Positions 45,901 through 53,909 of a stretch of DNA of 64,000 nucleotides are shown piece after piece. The stretch covers positions 1-64,000 of the forward strand of contig JAWWUD010000215.1 of assembly GCA_033964015.1 (NCBI GenBank), written 5' to 3'. The stretch's first letter is position 1, and each line of letters starts with the position of its first letter. This stretch comes from Scolanthus callimorphus. Taxonomy: Eukaryota; Cnidaria; Anthozoa; Actiniaria; Edwardsiidae. The position numbers and the translations under genes were made by a program. Below the pieces are notes generated by a model. The model did not search any database. It saw only the letters and a list, made by a program, of their open reading frames with translations, and was not told the DNA's origin.

Positions 45901-48900
45901 ACAAAGACCACCTCTAGTTCAGACCCTCAGACCCAGTCGGTGGACTCTGTAACCTCGCTGACTACCGTGGGGAGTGTAGAAGTGTTGTACCATCAAGGCA
46001 TGGCGGGCACGGGTCAACCATTCGTTAAATACCCCAGGCTGGACTTCAAACCCTTCGCGTTTTTTGCACTTGGATCGCCAATAGGAATGTTCATGACTGT
46101 AAGGTGAGAGCCACCTCGATGGATCTTCATTTATTTCGCACAGAGCGGTTTCAGATGAGTGTTGAAAAGTATTTTCATGTGCATTTACTTTGCATTATTT
46201 TTTATATTGACCCTTATTTCAGTCAACCAACGAAATTTTGAACTTAACAGTGTGTATGTAGTATCACGTGCCCATCGCGTGATGGTGTTTTTACTTGGCT
46301 TGGCTTACAAAGAAACCAGAAAAAGTAAAACCAGTGGTTTTACTTTTAAACATTCACATTTTTAGACTGTAAATCAACTATTTTTAAATTATTATCTATT
46401 ATTAATTATTGGTATTAATTATTGGTTTGTTTGTTTGTTTGCTTATTTATTTAATTACTTGGCTGGTGATTGGCTGACGAAGACGAAACAAGTTGTATTT
46501 TCTATTTATGATTGGTTAGATTTATTTGGTCTTCACTCTAATTCGAGACTTATATAACCAATTTTTGTTTCCATTTCTTGTAGAGGGGTAGATCAAGTTG
46601 GCCCGGATTATCAGCTTCCGACGTGTCCAAGAGTGTTCAATATTTTCCATCCAGTAAGTAGGGTGTTTTAATCTGTGCTCGCAAGAATCCCTAGCCTGCT
46701 AAGGTAGTACGTGTAGTGCCCGAAATTAGAGATAGTACAGCAGATTGGTGCAGAATTTAGGTCGAATTGTGCAAATAAATGTTACAAGCATGAAATTTGG
46801 CACAATGACAGAGCTTTATACCATAAGTAGTCTTGATGCAAAAAACACGCAGAAACGTGCATACTTTCCGTTTTACAGAGGTGGAATTAATTATCTTGTA
46901 TAAGAATAAAAGCCTGACTAAACGTTTTCCAAATTCTACCTAACTTCACGTAATGTTGAGATTGCATGCCCTTCAAGTTTAGGCAGACAAACCACGCCCA
47001 ATTGCGGTACTTACAGGTATTACAGTGACGAATGTAAAGGTTTACAAAAATGAATTAAACATGATAGTTATTATTGACATCTTTTTGCAACCTATTACAG
47101 ACAAATTACCTAGCACCTTCGTAGCTAATCACATGCCCAAAATGCTTGTATTTGACACATTCAACATTTTTTGGCTTTTGAGCTAAGAAAGAGACATTAA
47201 AGATTTTAATTCGACTTTCCTTGCTTCAACTCTACCACTTCTTTTCGCAAGTACACTTTACTATAGGAAAATGTTCTTTTACATAACTTTTCGAACGGTT
47301 TTCCACACAATGCAAGACCTCACCAACTATGAGCACCCCACTAGCCCACCAGCTAGCGTAGAAGAAAAAAGGTTGCGCGTTGTCATGTACTGCTTTCTAG
47401 CAATTCAATATCCGTTTGGTAAGATGTTACTTTTGAAGCATGTTTTAATGTCTACTATCAGGTAGCCTGAGTATCAGGCGGAATTTTATTTTTCTGTGAG
47501 AAAATGAGAGAGGAACGAGGAGGGGGAGGGTCCTGATACTCAGGCTAGCTATCAGGCGAAGGGAGGCGAGGGGTGAACTGAAATGTACAATCCACTAAAA
47601 AACTGTATCTCCGTGTATCTAAAATCATTTCACATTTTTTCTTCTGAAAGCAAACGTTTCTTGTAGCGAGTGCATCAATATTTAGTTCCACTATCCCTAT
47701 ATATCCACCTTTGGTGACCTAAGTTCCTGCGACAAGTCGGACCTCACAGGATGGCTGGAGTTGGTTGCCCCTACTGTTCATAGTGAGCCCCTTGAAGTCA
47801 TTGCAGTCGTGATTGACGGAGCCGCCGTTGTAATTATGCTAAAAGAAGAGAACCGTAAGACGTAAAAGCACTACGCATTATCATTTGTTTATTCTTTATG
47901 TGCGCCATTACTAGCAAACAACATGAAGAAGATAGACATTGCCTGGGACGTGGCAACAACAGTCCAAAGGTAGGCACAAGAGAAAAACGAGGTCAAGGAA
48001 TAAGAAGACGAGCAGAAGCTCGAGAGCCACATCACACATATCCCTAGATTGACCTCTCTGATCGTTCAAAGACAAACTGCTCTGTCAGAGCATAAGAAAG
48101 AGTCGTACCAGTATAAAGACCTAAGGAATAAAGTGCAACGAGAATGCAAATCATCTAAAGCTAAATACTATACTCGCAAAGTGTCAGCTCTGACGTTACC
48201 CATTGGTACAAAGAGGTCAAGTCCTTGAGTGGCAGCACTGACTCATGTGGTTGGTGGAAGCAGATGGTTGACGATGATGTTCCTTCCATCCAGGAATTAT
48301 GCGAGGAGCTCACTTCAATGTGTTCTTGTATGACCAGACACCAAACATCGTCAGTTGTACTAACTGAAATTCGGAGCCAGTCCCCAAGAGCTCCTAATCA
48401 CCCCTGGTAGGGCTCACAGCTCTGTAGCATCAAAGTGAAAAAATCCTCTGGCCCTCGCACCCAGCCCCAAACATCGTATGCAAGGAGTAAGCCTTTGAGT
48501 GGCAAGGGTGGACATTTTTCCAAGAAGACCAAAGATGTGATACCTACTGGGGAGAAGTCTCCCATAGCCATCAGAGTTGGGATGGCGAAAAAGCCATCAT
48601 GTAATAAATGCTGAACCAACAATCTGGACCGTACTCCCCGAGATCTCTACAACGTGTCAGCTACTCGTGCAATGCGGCTGTCAACCTGATAATGGGTGTC
48701 GAGGGCGCTGTAAATGTGTCAAAGCACGTCCTCAATGCACTGCCATGTGCAAGTACAGAAGAGGTTACGAACGACAGTAAGACTAAGCTAATTTTCATTG
48801 TTGGTTTAGGACTTCATAATATTTAGACTTTTCAGACAGGCATATAACAAAATATGGAATTTTTGTTGATGCAGGAGGCCAAGCTAATCGTGGCATCTCA

Positions 48901-51900
48901 ATCAAATTTAAAATACTTTTGCTTTAAATGATTTTTTATTTCATAACTTTCAACACTGGAAGTAACTGAAATAAGGTGTGGTTTAACTTAAGAATAATGC
49001 CGCATAAAACATCTTATCAATACTTGTAATTTGGAGAAAAAGGAAACTCCAGAAATAGATTTTGCCAAATAGTGAAGTGTACATCTATCAAGGCTGTAAG
49101 AAAGCAATAAAGGGCGTGACTCAATATGTATAGTAATGCGGGACATCTATTTGTGAATAAAGTAACATATTAAGGCTTTTGTGTAAAATTAAGACGTCCT
49201 TATTTCTTTAACGAAAATAAATAAACCCATCTTTATGCTATCTGGAAGTATTTACTTTTGGGCGTGGTTTTTATATAGAATTGCTCAGGACATCAAGCTC
49301 TACCACTTTGCCAAATTTCAAGCTTGTAACATCAATTTGCACAATTTTGCACCAATCTGCTGTACTAAGAGGCAGTGCCACAATTTAAGAGCTAATTTAG
49401 TGAGCTTAAAATGAAGTCCAATTCACAAGAAGTAAGCAAAGTAACCCTCTAAGTTTGTCAAATAACCTTTCAACTGCCAGATGATTTCAAATTTGGAGTA
49501 TTTCCGTATGTTATTGAGCGGATGGAATTAGATTGCGAAGGGCCTTTTGAATTCATTTTCTAACCGTTTGCACTACTTTCCTTTGTTTCATATTTGTTGT
49601 CACCTGAACAGTTCGACCCAGTGGTAAGTGATCTGTCGCTTTATATTTGTCAGGGCTTTGAATTTTTATATAGAATGGAACTTGTGTACGATTTTACAGG
49701 GAACTTCCACAGGGAATTCTGCAGAAACCTCATCCATGGGAAAAGCTGAATTTCTCATGGTAGAAGAATGGGAAGTGTTCGGATTTCCCATACAATACAA
49801 TACAATACAATACAATACAATACAATACAATAATATATTTAGAGTCGGTGACGTGGGGAGAGTTACCCGGGCTCCCGAGCCAGAAGCTCATGTGAAAAAC
49901 GCGCGACTATGGCTATCCATGGGAATTCAGAACACTTCTCATGTGTGTGCCTTGGGAAATTCAGTTTCTGCAGGAATTCCCTGTGTTCCTTGTACTACCT
50001 AACCAGTGAGAAATTTTGAATGCAAGGGGTCACGCATTTTTGGATTTGCCATTCCTGTTAATTCCGTTTTCTTTTTGTTACTATCCACGTACAGGCGTAC
50101 AGAATAGAGCCACTGATCGACTCCTCTATCGCAGTCGAGCCCGTCATGATCAAGCACCACAAAGGAAGAAAGCGCATGCACTTAGGTATGAAATAGATAA
50201 ATAAATAAATGAAAATAAATGTTTGCGAGTCCCCAGTCTGGTAGCTCGTAAGCTGAATTGCGCTGAGCCCCAGCGGCGCCACTGACAACCAAGCGGTCGT
50301 AAGCACAGACACTGAGGGTGGTCACTGCCAGAAGGTTTATTACGTCCCCAGTGGTTCTTTAACGTCCCCACTGAAACTGAGTAGAGGAGTAAAGGCAAGA
50401 CGGGACCTCGGTTTATTGTCTCATCCGAAGACGTGAAACACGGAATAAAGTTCAACTCACAATATGAAACAGTTTCGACCACGACCCGAACAGAAAGAAA
50501 TTTCCCTCTGTCCCCGCCGGGAGTCGAACCCGGAGCACAGTGGTGAGAGACCAACGATGTAACGCTGAGCCAACCGCACTTGTTGTACTACATACAAACA
50601 TTCATACATAAATTTCGCAATTGCTTATTAGGCCTAGGACAAACGCCGTGGAAAAGTCGCGCCGCACCAATCTAAAACCATTCACACCGGCGCTTTAACC
50701 AGTTTAAAGGTGTTTTAATTAAACTGGTTTAATTTTTTTTCTGCCATGAGAAGAATGCTCCAAGCCTAAATAGTATACACTGTACATGTTACTAAGGCCC
50801 GTTTCAAACGTCGTGCTTCTCATGTGCAGAACCTAATTGTCCTGAAAATTATTTTGGGCTTAGAAATAGTTTCAAATGTCAGCGACGGTAAAAATATAAG
50901 AAGATAGATAACCTATAACAAAAACAATTGGAATGTTAAATTAGTTTTTTGCCATATGCTCTTCTAATGGATGTAGAGAAAAGAAATCTACCAAATTAGA
51001 TTCGGCACATGAGAAGCACGACGTTTGAAACGGGCCTAAGTGACCATTTAGCTAAGAAGAGTTTATCACAGTAAGAAACTAAAGCTTACGGCTAACCCAG
51101 GACACATGTACCGCGCAACTTGTGTCCTGCATGTTTCCCCGAGTGGCTAACCTAGGAAACATCGCACGCGTGTGTCTCGGACTCATGAAATGTTTCTTGT
51201 CTTGCGAAGAAACATTTCTTTGTGTCCCGGCTACACAATTTGTTGCGCGCGACAGTGTTTCTCGAGTGGCTAAACCGGGAAACATGAAGGAAACATGTGT
51301 CCGGCTACAATGTTGCGCGCTACATGTGTCCTAATTTAGCCAGGGCTTAAGGATGTTGTGAGGCGAAGAAAAACCTTATTTAAATAAACATAGTTTTTGT
51401 GTGAATAAGGTATAAGAGTTCCCGAACGGAGTTAATAGTGCTTGAGGTCTGACGAATCTGTTCTCTCACTAAAGACAACCACTGGATTTTTTTTTCAGAA
51501 TTGCGGGATAACTTGGCTCGATTTGGCGCCAACCTAAAAGCCAGTCTGATAGAATCAGCCAAGAGCACGTGGGAATCTATCCAGGAATTCGCCAGGGCGC
51601 ATGCGTATTCTGACGTAGCGCCGCCGCAACACCTCGAGGGACCCTCCACTCCCACATCGATCGTTAGTGACTCAGATAGTATGTAGACGTTGGACAAGTT
51701 TGAGAAAACCTGTTTTTTTTTTACCGCATTGAACTTATAGCGCTATTCACTGTTTATCCACATTGCCATTGTAATGCTAATGTGCCAACTGTAGATTGAA
51801 TAGCGCCCTTTGTTCTGTGAACCAGTCGATATCTCTAGTTGGCACATTTATGACAATGGATGACGTCAGCGTGAACAGTGCTATTGCTTTTTAGTATCAC

Positions 51901-53909
51901 CCAACTAGTGGACTATTGCCAATGCTGCATTCTGACTGGTTACGCTACTTGGCGGACTATTATCAATAGATCTCTAGTAGCGAAAGCACCGATTTTTAAC
52001 ATAAAAACAATGGCGCCCGCTTCTCGTTTTGTCGAGGTTTCTGATGATTTTTAGACAATTTTTCACTTTTTTCTCCAACGAGTTGGGTAATACTAAAACA
52101 ATTAGACCTCTTTTGTTTCAAGGGCGAGAGTTTCAAGGGCTACGCGACCTCAAAATTCACTTTTTCGATTGGCGATTTTACGCAAGAAAATTGTAATGTT
52201 AATTTTTTTTGAACCAGAGAGTTAAACATTCGAGGCAAGGAAGACAAAGGATAGCTTAAAACCATGTTGTTTGATATGACAATCAATTTCGTCCCACTGA
52301 AGTGGAGGAATCCAGCGTTTGGGTTTAATCAGGGAGTGTTTAATTGACGGCTAAAAATCGCCCATCGCAACAGTGAATTTTGCGGTCGCGTAGCAATGCA
52401 TACAGTGTCTGAAATCTTCATTTTTCCAAAGATCTCTCCTCAGTGTCTGAGGAAGGGGAGCCTATCAAGATTGGCGAGCTGAATGGCGGGGACAGGATCG
52501 ATTACGTTCTTCAGGAAAAGCCGATAGAGAGCTTGAATGAGTATCTATTCGCCTTGAGCAGTCACGTTTGTTATTGGTAAGTATCTTTTTATCAGAAGTA
52601 ATATATAGAGAATAATACACACAGCTCACTCGGGAGATATAATAGACCTTTTTCCGCTTGAGTGAATGTCCTGTGGTTTTGCTAGGTCTGTCTTCCCAAC
52701 TGGCACTCATGCGAAACAATGTCTTTTGTTTTCTTGTAATTTCACGAGAAAATTCATTAATATTGATGTGTGAAAACAAAGAACATTCTATGCTTGAGTG
52801 CCAGTTGGGAAAACAAACCACAGGGACCCCACTCAAGGGGAAAATAAATTCCATATCTCCAAGCGTCCATGTATTATTCTGTTTATTATATAAAACGTAA
52901 CACTATTTTTCAAAACAACTGGAATTAATTGGAAAAAACGTCCCGCATTTAAAGTTGATAATTTCACGTGTTAAAAATATCGTTTCTTTACGTGTTCCGA
53001 GATACGAAATTACTCATTGGTAGAAATCCTTGTTTTCTGTAGTTTTTCTAATAAAGCTTGTTTTATCATGATTTCCATCCATTTTCAATGGATGTTCGGA
53101 AACCTTCTGTGTTTACTTATCAGAAGTAATATATCAAACACGAGACAGCGTGTTTCATCAGGATTTTCAAACATTGAGAAGTGAATAATTTATTGTAGAC
53201 AAAAAGACGTGAATAAAATCTCAACTATACAAATTACGACCGCGTTCCCAAACCTCCTTCACGCGTATGATTTCCCTTGTTCAAACTTGATCATTTACGC
53301 AAATTGAGCGTTGTGATTGGATGAGTTGGTCAGTGTCATAGCTAGCGACAAATGCTTGAAAATATATTTGTCATACCTTATTCTCACTTAATTTCGCGAC
53401 TACTAAATTTCGCGATTTTGAAAAATTATAAACTTGCGAAATTTAATACTACTATAACATCAATAGTTAATAATGAAATTCAAGCTGTGAAACAAAGAGG
53501 ATTCCCCAGAGGATTCGTTCACCGACTTAGAGACAGTTTATTCATTTTTTTTTGCCAGGAAATATACATCAATATCTATATATAAAAACAAAATAATAAT
53601 AATAATAATAATAATTTCCAGGCGAGGAAGCTCATAACAAACCTTAAGGGCTTATAACCATAACGATGACGTTATTATGTTGTTACAGCTAAAGTACCTT
53701 CATTACAAGAAATCGCGAAATTTAATACACCAAATTTTATTTCCTCTCAAAATCGCGAAATTTAATACTCGCGAAATATAGCGCTTGACTTTCGCGAAAT
53801 TAAGTACTCGCGAAATTTAGTCATGTTTTTCTGAACGATTTTCAGGTTATCAGAAGATACAGCGCTCTTCATGCTGAGAGCAATTTACAAAGATGGTAGA
53901 GCGACGTGA
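27925..53909 (+). CDS. SEC23IP: SEC23-interacting protein (p125, DDHD family)
   Basis: Links the COPII coat component Sec23 to membranes at ER exit sites. Exons: 27925-28135, 31949-33420, 34233-34437, 35618-35707, 36597-36738, 36830-36932, 37868-37973, 38851-38938, 39833-39989, 44422-44517, 45865-46103, 46584-46653, 49612-49623, 50095-50185, 51499-51678, 52444-52576, 53846-53909. The sum is 3459 nt (1152 residues), frame kept throughout. A Pro/Gln/Ser-rich region (about 70-460) is the expected Sec23-binding part and separates it from DDHD2. Then a WWE-like module ([15 protein letters not shown], about 466), the lipase-like segment ([15 protein letters not shown] at about 772 with the nucleophile Ser), a SAM domain (about 831-890), and the DDHD domain ([26 protein letters not shown]) to the C terminus. 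GHSLGS is retained although vertebrate p125 has weak or no phospholipase activity. Introns are full of transposons. Confidence 0.93.
28765..31113. mobile_element. 2349-bp TIR element with TAACGG/TAACGC subterminal arrays
   Basis: Lies in the first SEC23IP intron. The left terminus GTGACGACTCACGCAAAAAC, continuing GTACACTAACGGTTTCCCC, is perfectly inverted at the right end. ACAT flanks both sides (28761-28764, 31114-31117), a probable 4-bp duplication. About 300 bp at each end carries TAACGGTT/TAACGCTT-type motifs every 15-25 bp. The interior has two to three direct repeats (GCCGTGATG... with TTATATCAAATGAAAG) and a nested MITE at 29603. No transposase ORF is visible. Confidence 0.85.
29603..29860. 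mobile_element. ATGCATTGCTACGCGACCTC MITE nested in the larger element
   Basis: Ends TATGCATTGCTACGCGACCT and AGGTCGCGTAGCAATGCATA are inverted, with CAAAATTCA and GGGCGATT extending the arms. A second copy lies at 52136-52402. Insertion inside 28765-31113 dates it after that element. Confidence 0.85.
31289..31716. mobile_element. TIR element with TTA duplication and AAGTTGACTTGC motifs
   Basis: Begins AGCCCTGGCCAAACGAAATG and ends GCATTTTTTTTGCCAGGACT, with TTA on both sides (31286-31288, 31717-31719). The arms contain repeated ACACAAGT / ACTTGTGT and CTTGC words. It ends about 230 bp before the large second coding exon of SEC23IP. Confidence 0.8.
33431..33605. repeat. Hairpin MITE just after SEC23IP exon 2
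   Basis: TTGTCCTCTGATTTTCCGTG and its inverse (CACAGAAAATCAGAGGACAT) enclose inverted ATATAAGAGGACA and TGGTCAAAATG segments. It starts 10 bp after the exon's donor GTTAGT at 33421. Confidence 0.8.
33750..34145. repeat. TATCTTTTAGGG-family element, copy 3 (diverged)
   Basis: GGGGGGACTCCCATATTGGT on the left and AATATGGGATCCCCCAGCTC on the right are inverted. Interior phrases ATCTTTTAGGGTGCC and GGTATCTTTTAGGGGTCAAA match the family at 5655 and 20820. More diverged than those two. Confidence 0.65.
34524..35222 (+). mobile_element. 5'-truncated LINE (L1/Tx1-like 3' end) with 11-bp target duplication
   Basis: An in-frame tail of a reverse-transcriptase ORF runs from 34524 to the TAA at 34991-34993. 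It contains [19 protein letters not shown] and a CCHC-like knuckle ([20 protein letters not shown]) as found after the RT domain of L1-group LINEs. A 3' UTR with (TG)n, AAATAAAAAG and an A-tail follows. AATACAGGGCT occurs at 34513-34523 and again at 35223-35233, the target-site duplication. The insertion starts about 75 bp past the donor of SEC23IP exon 3. The intact ORF remnant suggests it is young. Confidence 0.9.
35781..36287. mobile_element. 507-bp TIR element with perfect 10-bp target duplication
   Basis: TTATTCTGCC flanks both sides (35771-35780, 36288-36297). The left end GGGTCTCAGAAACGAAGACC and right end GGTCTTCGTTTTCTAGACAC(CC) are inverted. Subterminal arms carry direct repeats of CCAAAAGCTATGACC on the left and its complement on the right. 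A 9-11 bp duplication is characteristic of Mutator-like elements. No ORF. Confidence 0.85.
38018..38809. mobile_element. About 790-bp TIR element with nested hairpin
   Basis: Ends TAGTCCAGTAATATTGCATT and its partner (AATGACTGGACTA-type, right) are inverted; GAACAAATTGCAACAGTA and AAAGTCGTCCAAAATCC recur inverted further in. A second palindromic repeat (about 38219-38374, ending GTGTGGACGGGGCC) is nested inside. Positioned in the intron that splits the GHSLG/S lipase motif of SEC23IP. Confidence 0.75.
39587..39723. mobile_element. CAGTGGCGGATCCAG MITE with long G-runs
   Basis: CAGTGGCGGATCCAGGGGG on the left is matched by CTCTGGGTCTGCCACTG on the right. The interior contains two poly-G tracts separated by TCCACGGA. 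CAGTGGCGGA-type ends are typical of hAT-related non-autonomous elements. The G-runs could form quadruplexes and are prone to length error. Confidence 0.7.
40027..40242. mobile_element. MITE, AGGCCGGCACAGACTAGGGG ends
   Basis: The left end AGGCCGGCACAGACTAGGGG and right end CCCCTAGTCTGTGCCGGCCT are perfectly inverted over 20 bp. GGGACAAGTCCC-type palindromes recur inside. It begins 37 bp after the SEC23IP donor at 39990. Confidence 0.85.
40886..41371 (-). CDS. Unrecognised intronic antisense ORF, up to 161 codons
   Basis: On the minus strand inside the largest SEC23IP intron. A likely start is the internal ATG at about 41290 ([19 protein letters not shown]), in an AAAAATGGCAGAC context, giving about 134 residues. 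The sequence is mixed and protein-like: a Lys/Ser-rich start, [20 protein letters not shown], a Met/His-rich helical stretch, and [20 protein letters not shown]. No domain is recognised; no introns are seen. It could be a small intronic gene, a retrocopy, or a piece of transposon ORF such as a DNA-binding accessory protein. Confidence 0.4.
   Translation of the reverse strand: MNSRISSHLFCSTTRFHFTIEPIFPTKMADQSTAGNARPGIEENAKSKRNAPSLANGKKSKTYFSFDEEDITIVWESHTKRQRQNLGAIGLMPHLKSPMTRKAALHSEMMKLQHLMASEAENRDEHMEAWRFGTLPFDLPNPAITALDILHKYERNCRKTQ
41692..44135. repeat. Two tandem 240-bp repeats plus a partial third; the first is interrupted
   Basis: The unit starts CATACGTCCAATCACTAACT and contains CTAATATAACTGGACCACT, AATGACGTCGCAACGAGCCA and ATGAAGGGAATTGCTAATT. 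Unit 1 is at 41692-41720 plus 43248-43481, split by the element at 41721-43247; unit 2 is about 43484-43726, uninterrupted; a partial third lies at about 44023-44135. Confidence 0.85.
41721..43247. mobile_element. 1527-bp TIR element inserted in a tandem repeat (TTG duplication)
   Basis: The ends GGGACCGTTCATTTTTTATC and GATAAAAAATGAGCGGTCCC are inverted with one mismatch. Arms continue with G-runs, GGCTGGTGGAAATGAGGGG and repeated TATTTTTTTGGGTGGCCCCC phrases. TTG flanks both sides (41718-41720, 43248-43250). The interior has two GCGCGAAGCGCGCC palindromes (about 42099, 42500) but no transposase ORF. Sequence continuity of the flanking repeat across the element confirms the borders. Confidence 0.9.
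45296..45800. repeat. Inverted-repeat element with CTCGGGCCCGA arms
   Basis: GCCGAGAATTCTCGGGCCCG near 45358 is matched in inverse by TTCTCGGGCCCGAGAATTCT near 45753. Outer segments CCTGGTTTACA and GTGTACCGGCC are weakly inverted. CCCGAAAAGT/ACTTTTCGGG words recur. Located directly before the 45865 exon of SEC23IP. Confidence 0.6.
47463..47550. repeat. Small TAGCCTGAGTATCAGGC hairpin
   Basis: TAGCCTGAGTATCAGGCGG and its inverse (GTCCTGATACTCAGGCTA) enclose about 50 bp; a further CTATCAGGCG follows. Nested within 46716-49383. Confidence 0.75.
47707..47865 (+). pseudogene. Transposon ORF fragment with IDGAAVV motif
   Basis: An open stretch of 52 codons to a TAA contains [18 protein letters not shown] and [18 protein letters not shown]. 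This pattern, with the downstream CGC...CKC tail, recalls a repetitive ORF family of aquatic animal genomes that ends in a cysteine cluster; that recall is from memory and needs a search. No start codon or full domain remains. Confidence 0.5.
48040..48335 (+). pseudogene. LINE (CR1/Jockey-group) linker fragment
   Basis: One frame reads [20 protein letters not shown] then [20 protein letters not shown]; after a shift near 48190 the next frame reads [20 protein letters not shown] and ends [16 protein letters not shown]...K(A)KYY..K followed by WYKEVKSL is the usual linker between endonuclease and reverse transcriptase in non-LTR elements. It is frame-shifted and lacks both flanking domains. Confidence 0.7.
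48577..48780 (+). pseudogene. Cysteine-cluster C-terminal fragment of a transposon protein
   Basis: Reads [20 protein letters not shown] then [20 protein letters not shown] and [15 protein letters not shown] to a stop. The CGC-x4-GC-x3-CKC-x6-CTAMC layout is a zinc-binding cysteine cluster resembling the tail of repetitive ORFs in cnidarian genomes. Probably the 3' end of the same ORF as 47707-47865. Confidence 0.6.
49612..49623 (+). other. SEC23IP: 12-nt microexon of SEC23IP (Phe-Asp-Pro-Val)
   Basis: TTCGACCCAGTG lies between CACCTGAACAG and GTAAGTG. It joins phase 0 to the exons ending CAT CCA (46653) and starting GCG TAC (50095), giving HP-FDPV-AYRIEPL, the conserved core of the DDHD domain. 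Without it the frame is kept but four invariant residues are lost. Confidence 0.85.
49708..49985. mobile_element. CACAGGG MITE, copy D, with internal (TACAA)8 and foreign insert
   Basis: Ends CACAGGGAATTCTGCAGAAA and TTCTGCAGGAATTCCCTGTG with a TTC duplication on both sides (49705-49707, 49986-49988). The centre is replaced by eight TACAA units (49791-49831) and about 80 bp unrelated to the family. It starts 84 bp after the SEC23IP microexon. Confidence 0.85.
50196..50590 (-). mobile_element. tRNA-derived SINE with Nin-type central domain
   Basis: Read on the minus strand: a tRNA-like head (50513-50580) with an A box (TTGGCTCAGCGTTACATCG) and a B box (GGGTTCGACTCCC). A body follows with GGATGAGACAATAAACCGAG and GACGTTAAAGAACCACTGG, the hallmark phrases of the conserved Nin domain of metazoan SINEs. 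A (TTTA)n tail ends at 50196. Being tRNA-derived, the head contains an internal RNA polymerase III promoter. It sits in the SEC23IP intron, antisense. Confidence 0.85.
50796..51036. mobile_element. MITE with TAA target duplication
   Basis: Ends GGCCCGTTTCAAACGTCGTG (then CTTCTCATGTGC) and its inverse (CACGACGTTTGAAACGGGCC) enclose 241 bp, with TAA on both sides (50793-50795, 51037-51039). A related end (GGCCCGTCTCAAACGTCG) occurs alone at about 22740. Confidence 0.9.
51085..51350. repeat. ACATGTGTCC / GGAAACAT repeat cluster
   Basis: GGACACATGTACCGCGCAAC on the left and GTTGCGCGCTACATGTGTCC on the right are inverted. In between GAGTGGCTAAMCYRGGAAAC recurs three times. A partial copy lies at about 3158-3235. 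Confidence 0.7.
52136..52402. mobile_element. ATGCATTGCTACGCGACCTC MITE, second copy
   Basis: GCTACGCGACCTCAAAATTC on the left and GGTCGCGTAGCAATGCATA on the right, with GGATAGCTTAAAACCAT and TTGACGGCTAAAAATCGCCC inside, match 29603-29860. It ends about 40 bp before the exon starting at 52444. Confidence 0.85.
53380..53822. mobile_element. TTTCGCGA-repeat inverted element next to the last SEC23IP exon
   Basis: ACTTAATTTCGCGACTACTA, then AATTTCGCGA, on the left and TCGCGAAATTAAGTACTCGC, then GAAATTTAGT, on the right are inverted, each arm with three to four TTTCGCGA/TCGCGAAA copies. An (AAT)n run lies at about 53593-53613. The right border is 24 bp from the first base of the terminal exon. 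Confidence 0.75.

Larger units (their letters stand above)
46716..49383. mobile_element. About 2.7-kb decayed element filling the intron before the microexon
   Basis: Left segment AGTACAGCAGATTGGTGCAG and the following TTACAAGCATGAAATTTGGC are inverted at about 49270-49370 (GCACCAATCTGCTGTACT, CCAAATTTCAAGCTTGTAAC), giving arms of about 90 bp. The interior holds coding debris: 47707-47865 encodes [20 protein letters not shown] with [10 protein letters not shown], and 48577-48780 encodes a cysteine-cluster tail. Between them lies LINE linker debris. It looks like an old autonomous element later invaded by a LINE. Confidence 0.65.

Noticed and set aside
49628..50002. 124-codon plus-strand ORF
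   Set aside because: Spans MITE copy D and its TACAA microsatellite inside a SEC23IP intron; the repeated YNTIQ residues come from the microsatellite.
50513..50580. Functional tRNA gene
   Set aside because: The tRNA-like A and B boxes are followed directly by a Nin-type SINE body and TTTA tail, so this is a SINE head.
51380..51697. 105-codon minus-strand ORF
   Set aside because: Shadow of the SEC23IP exon at 51499-51678, which has splice sites and family match on the plus strand.
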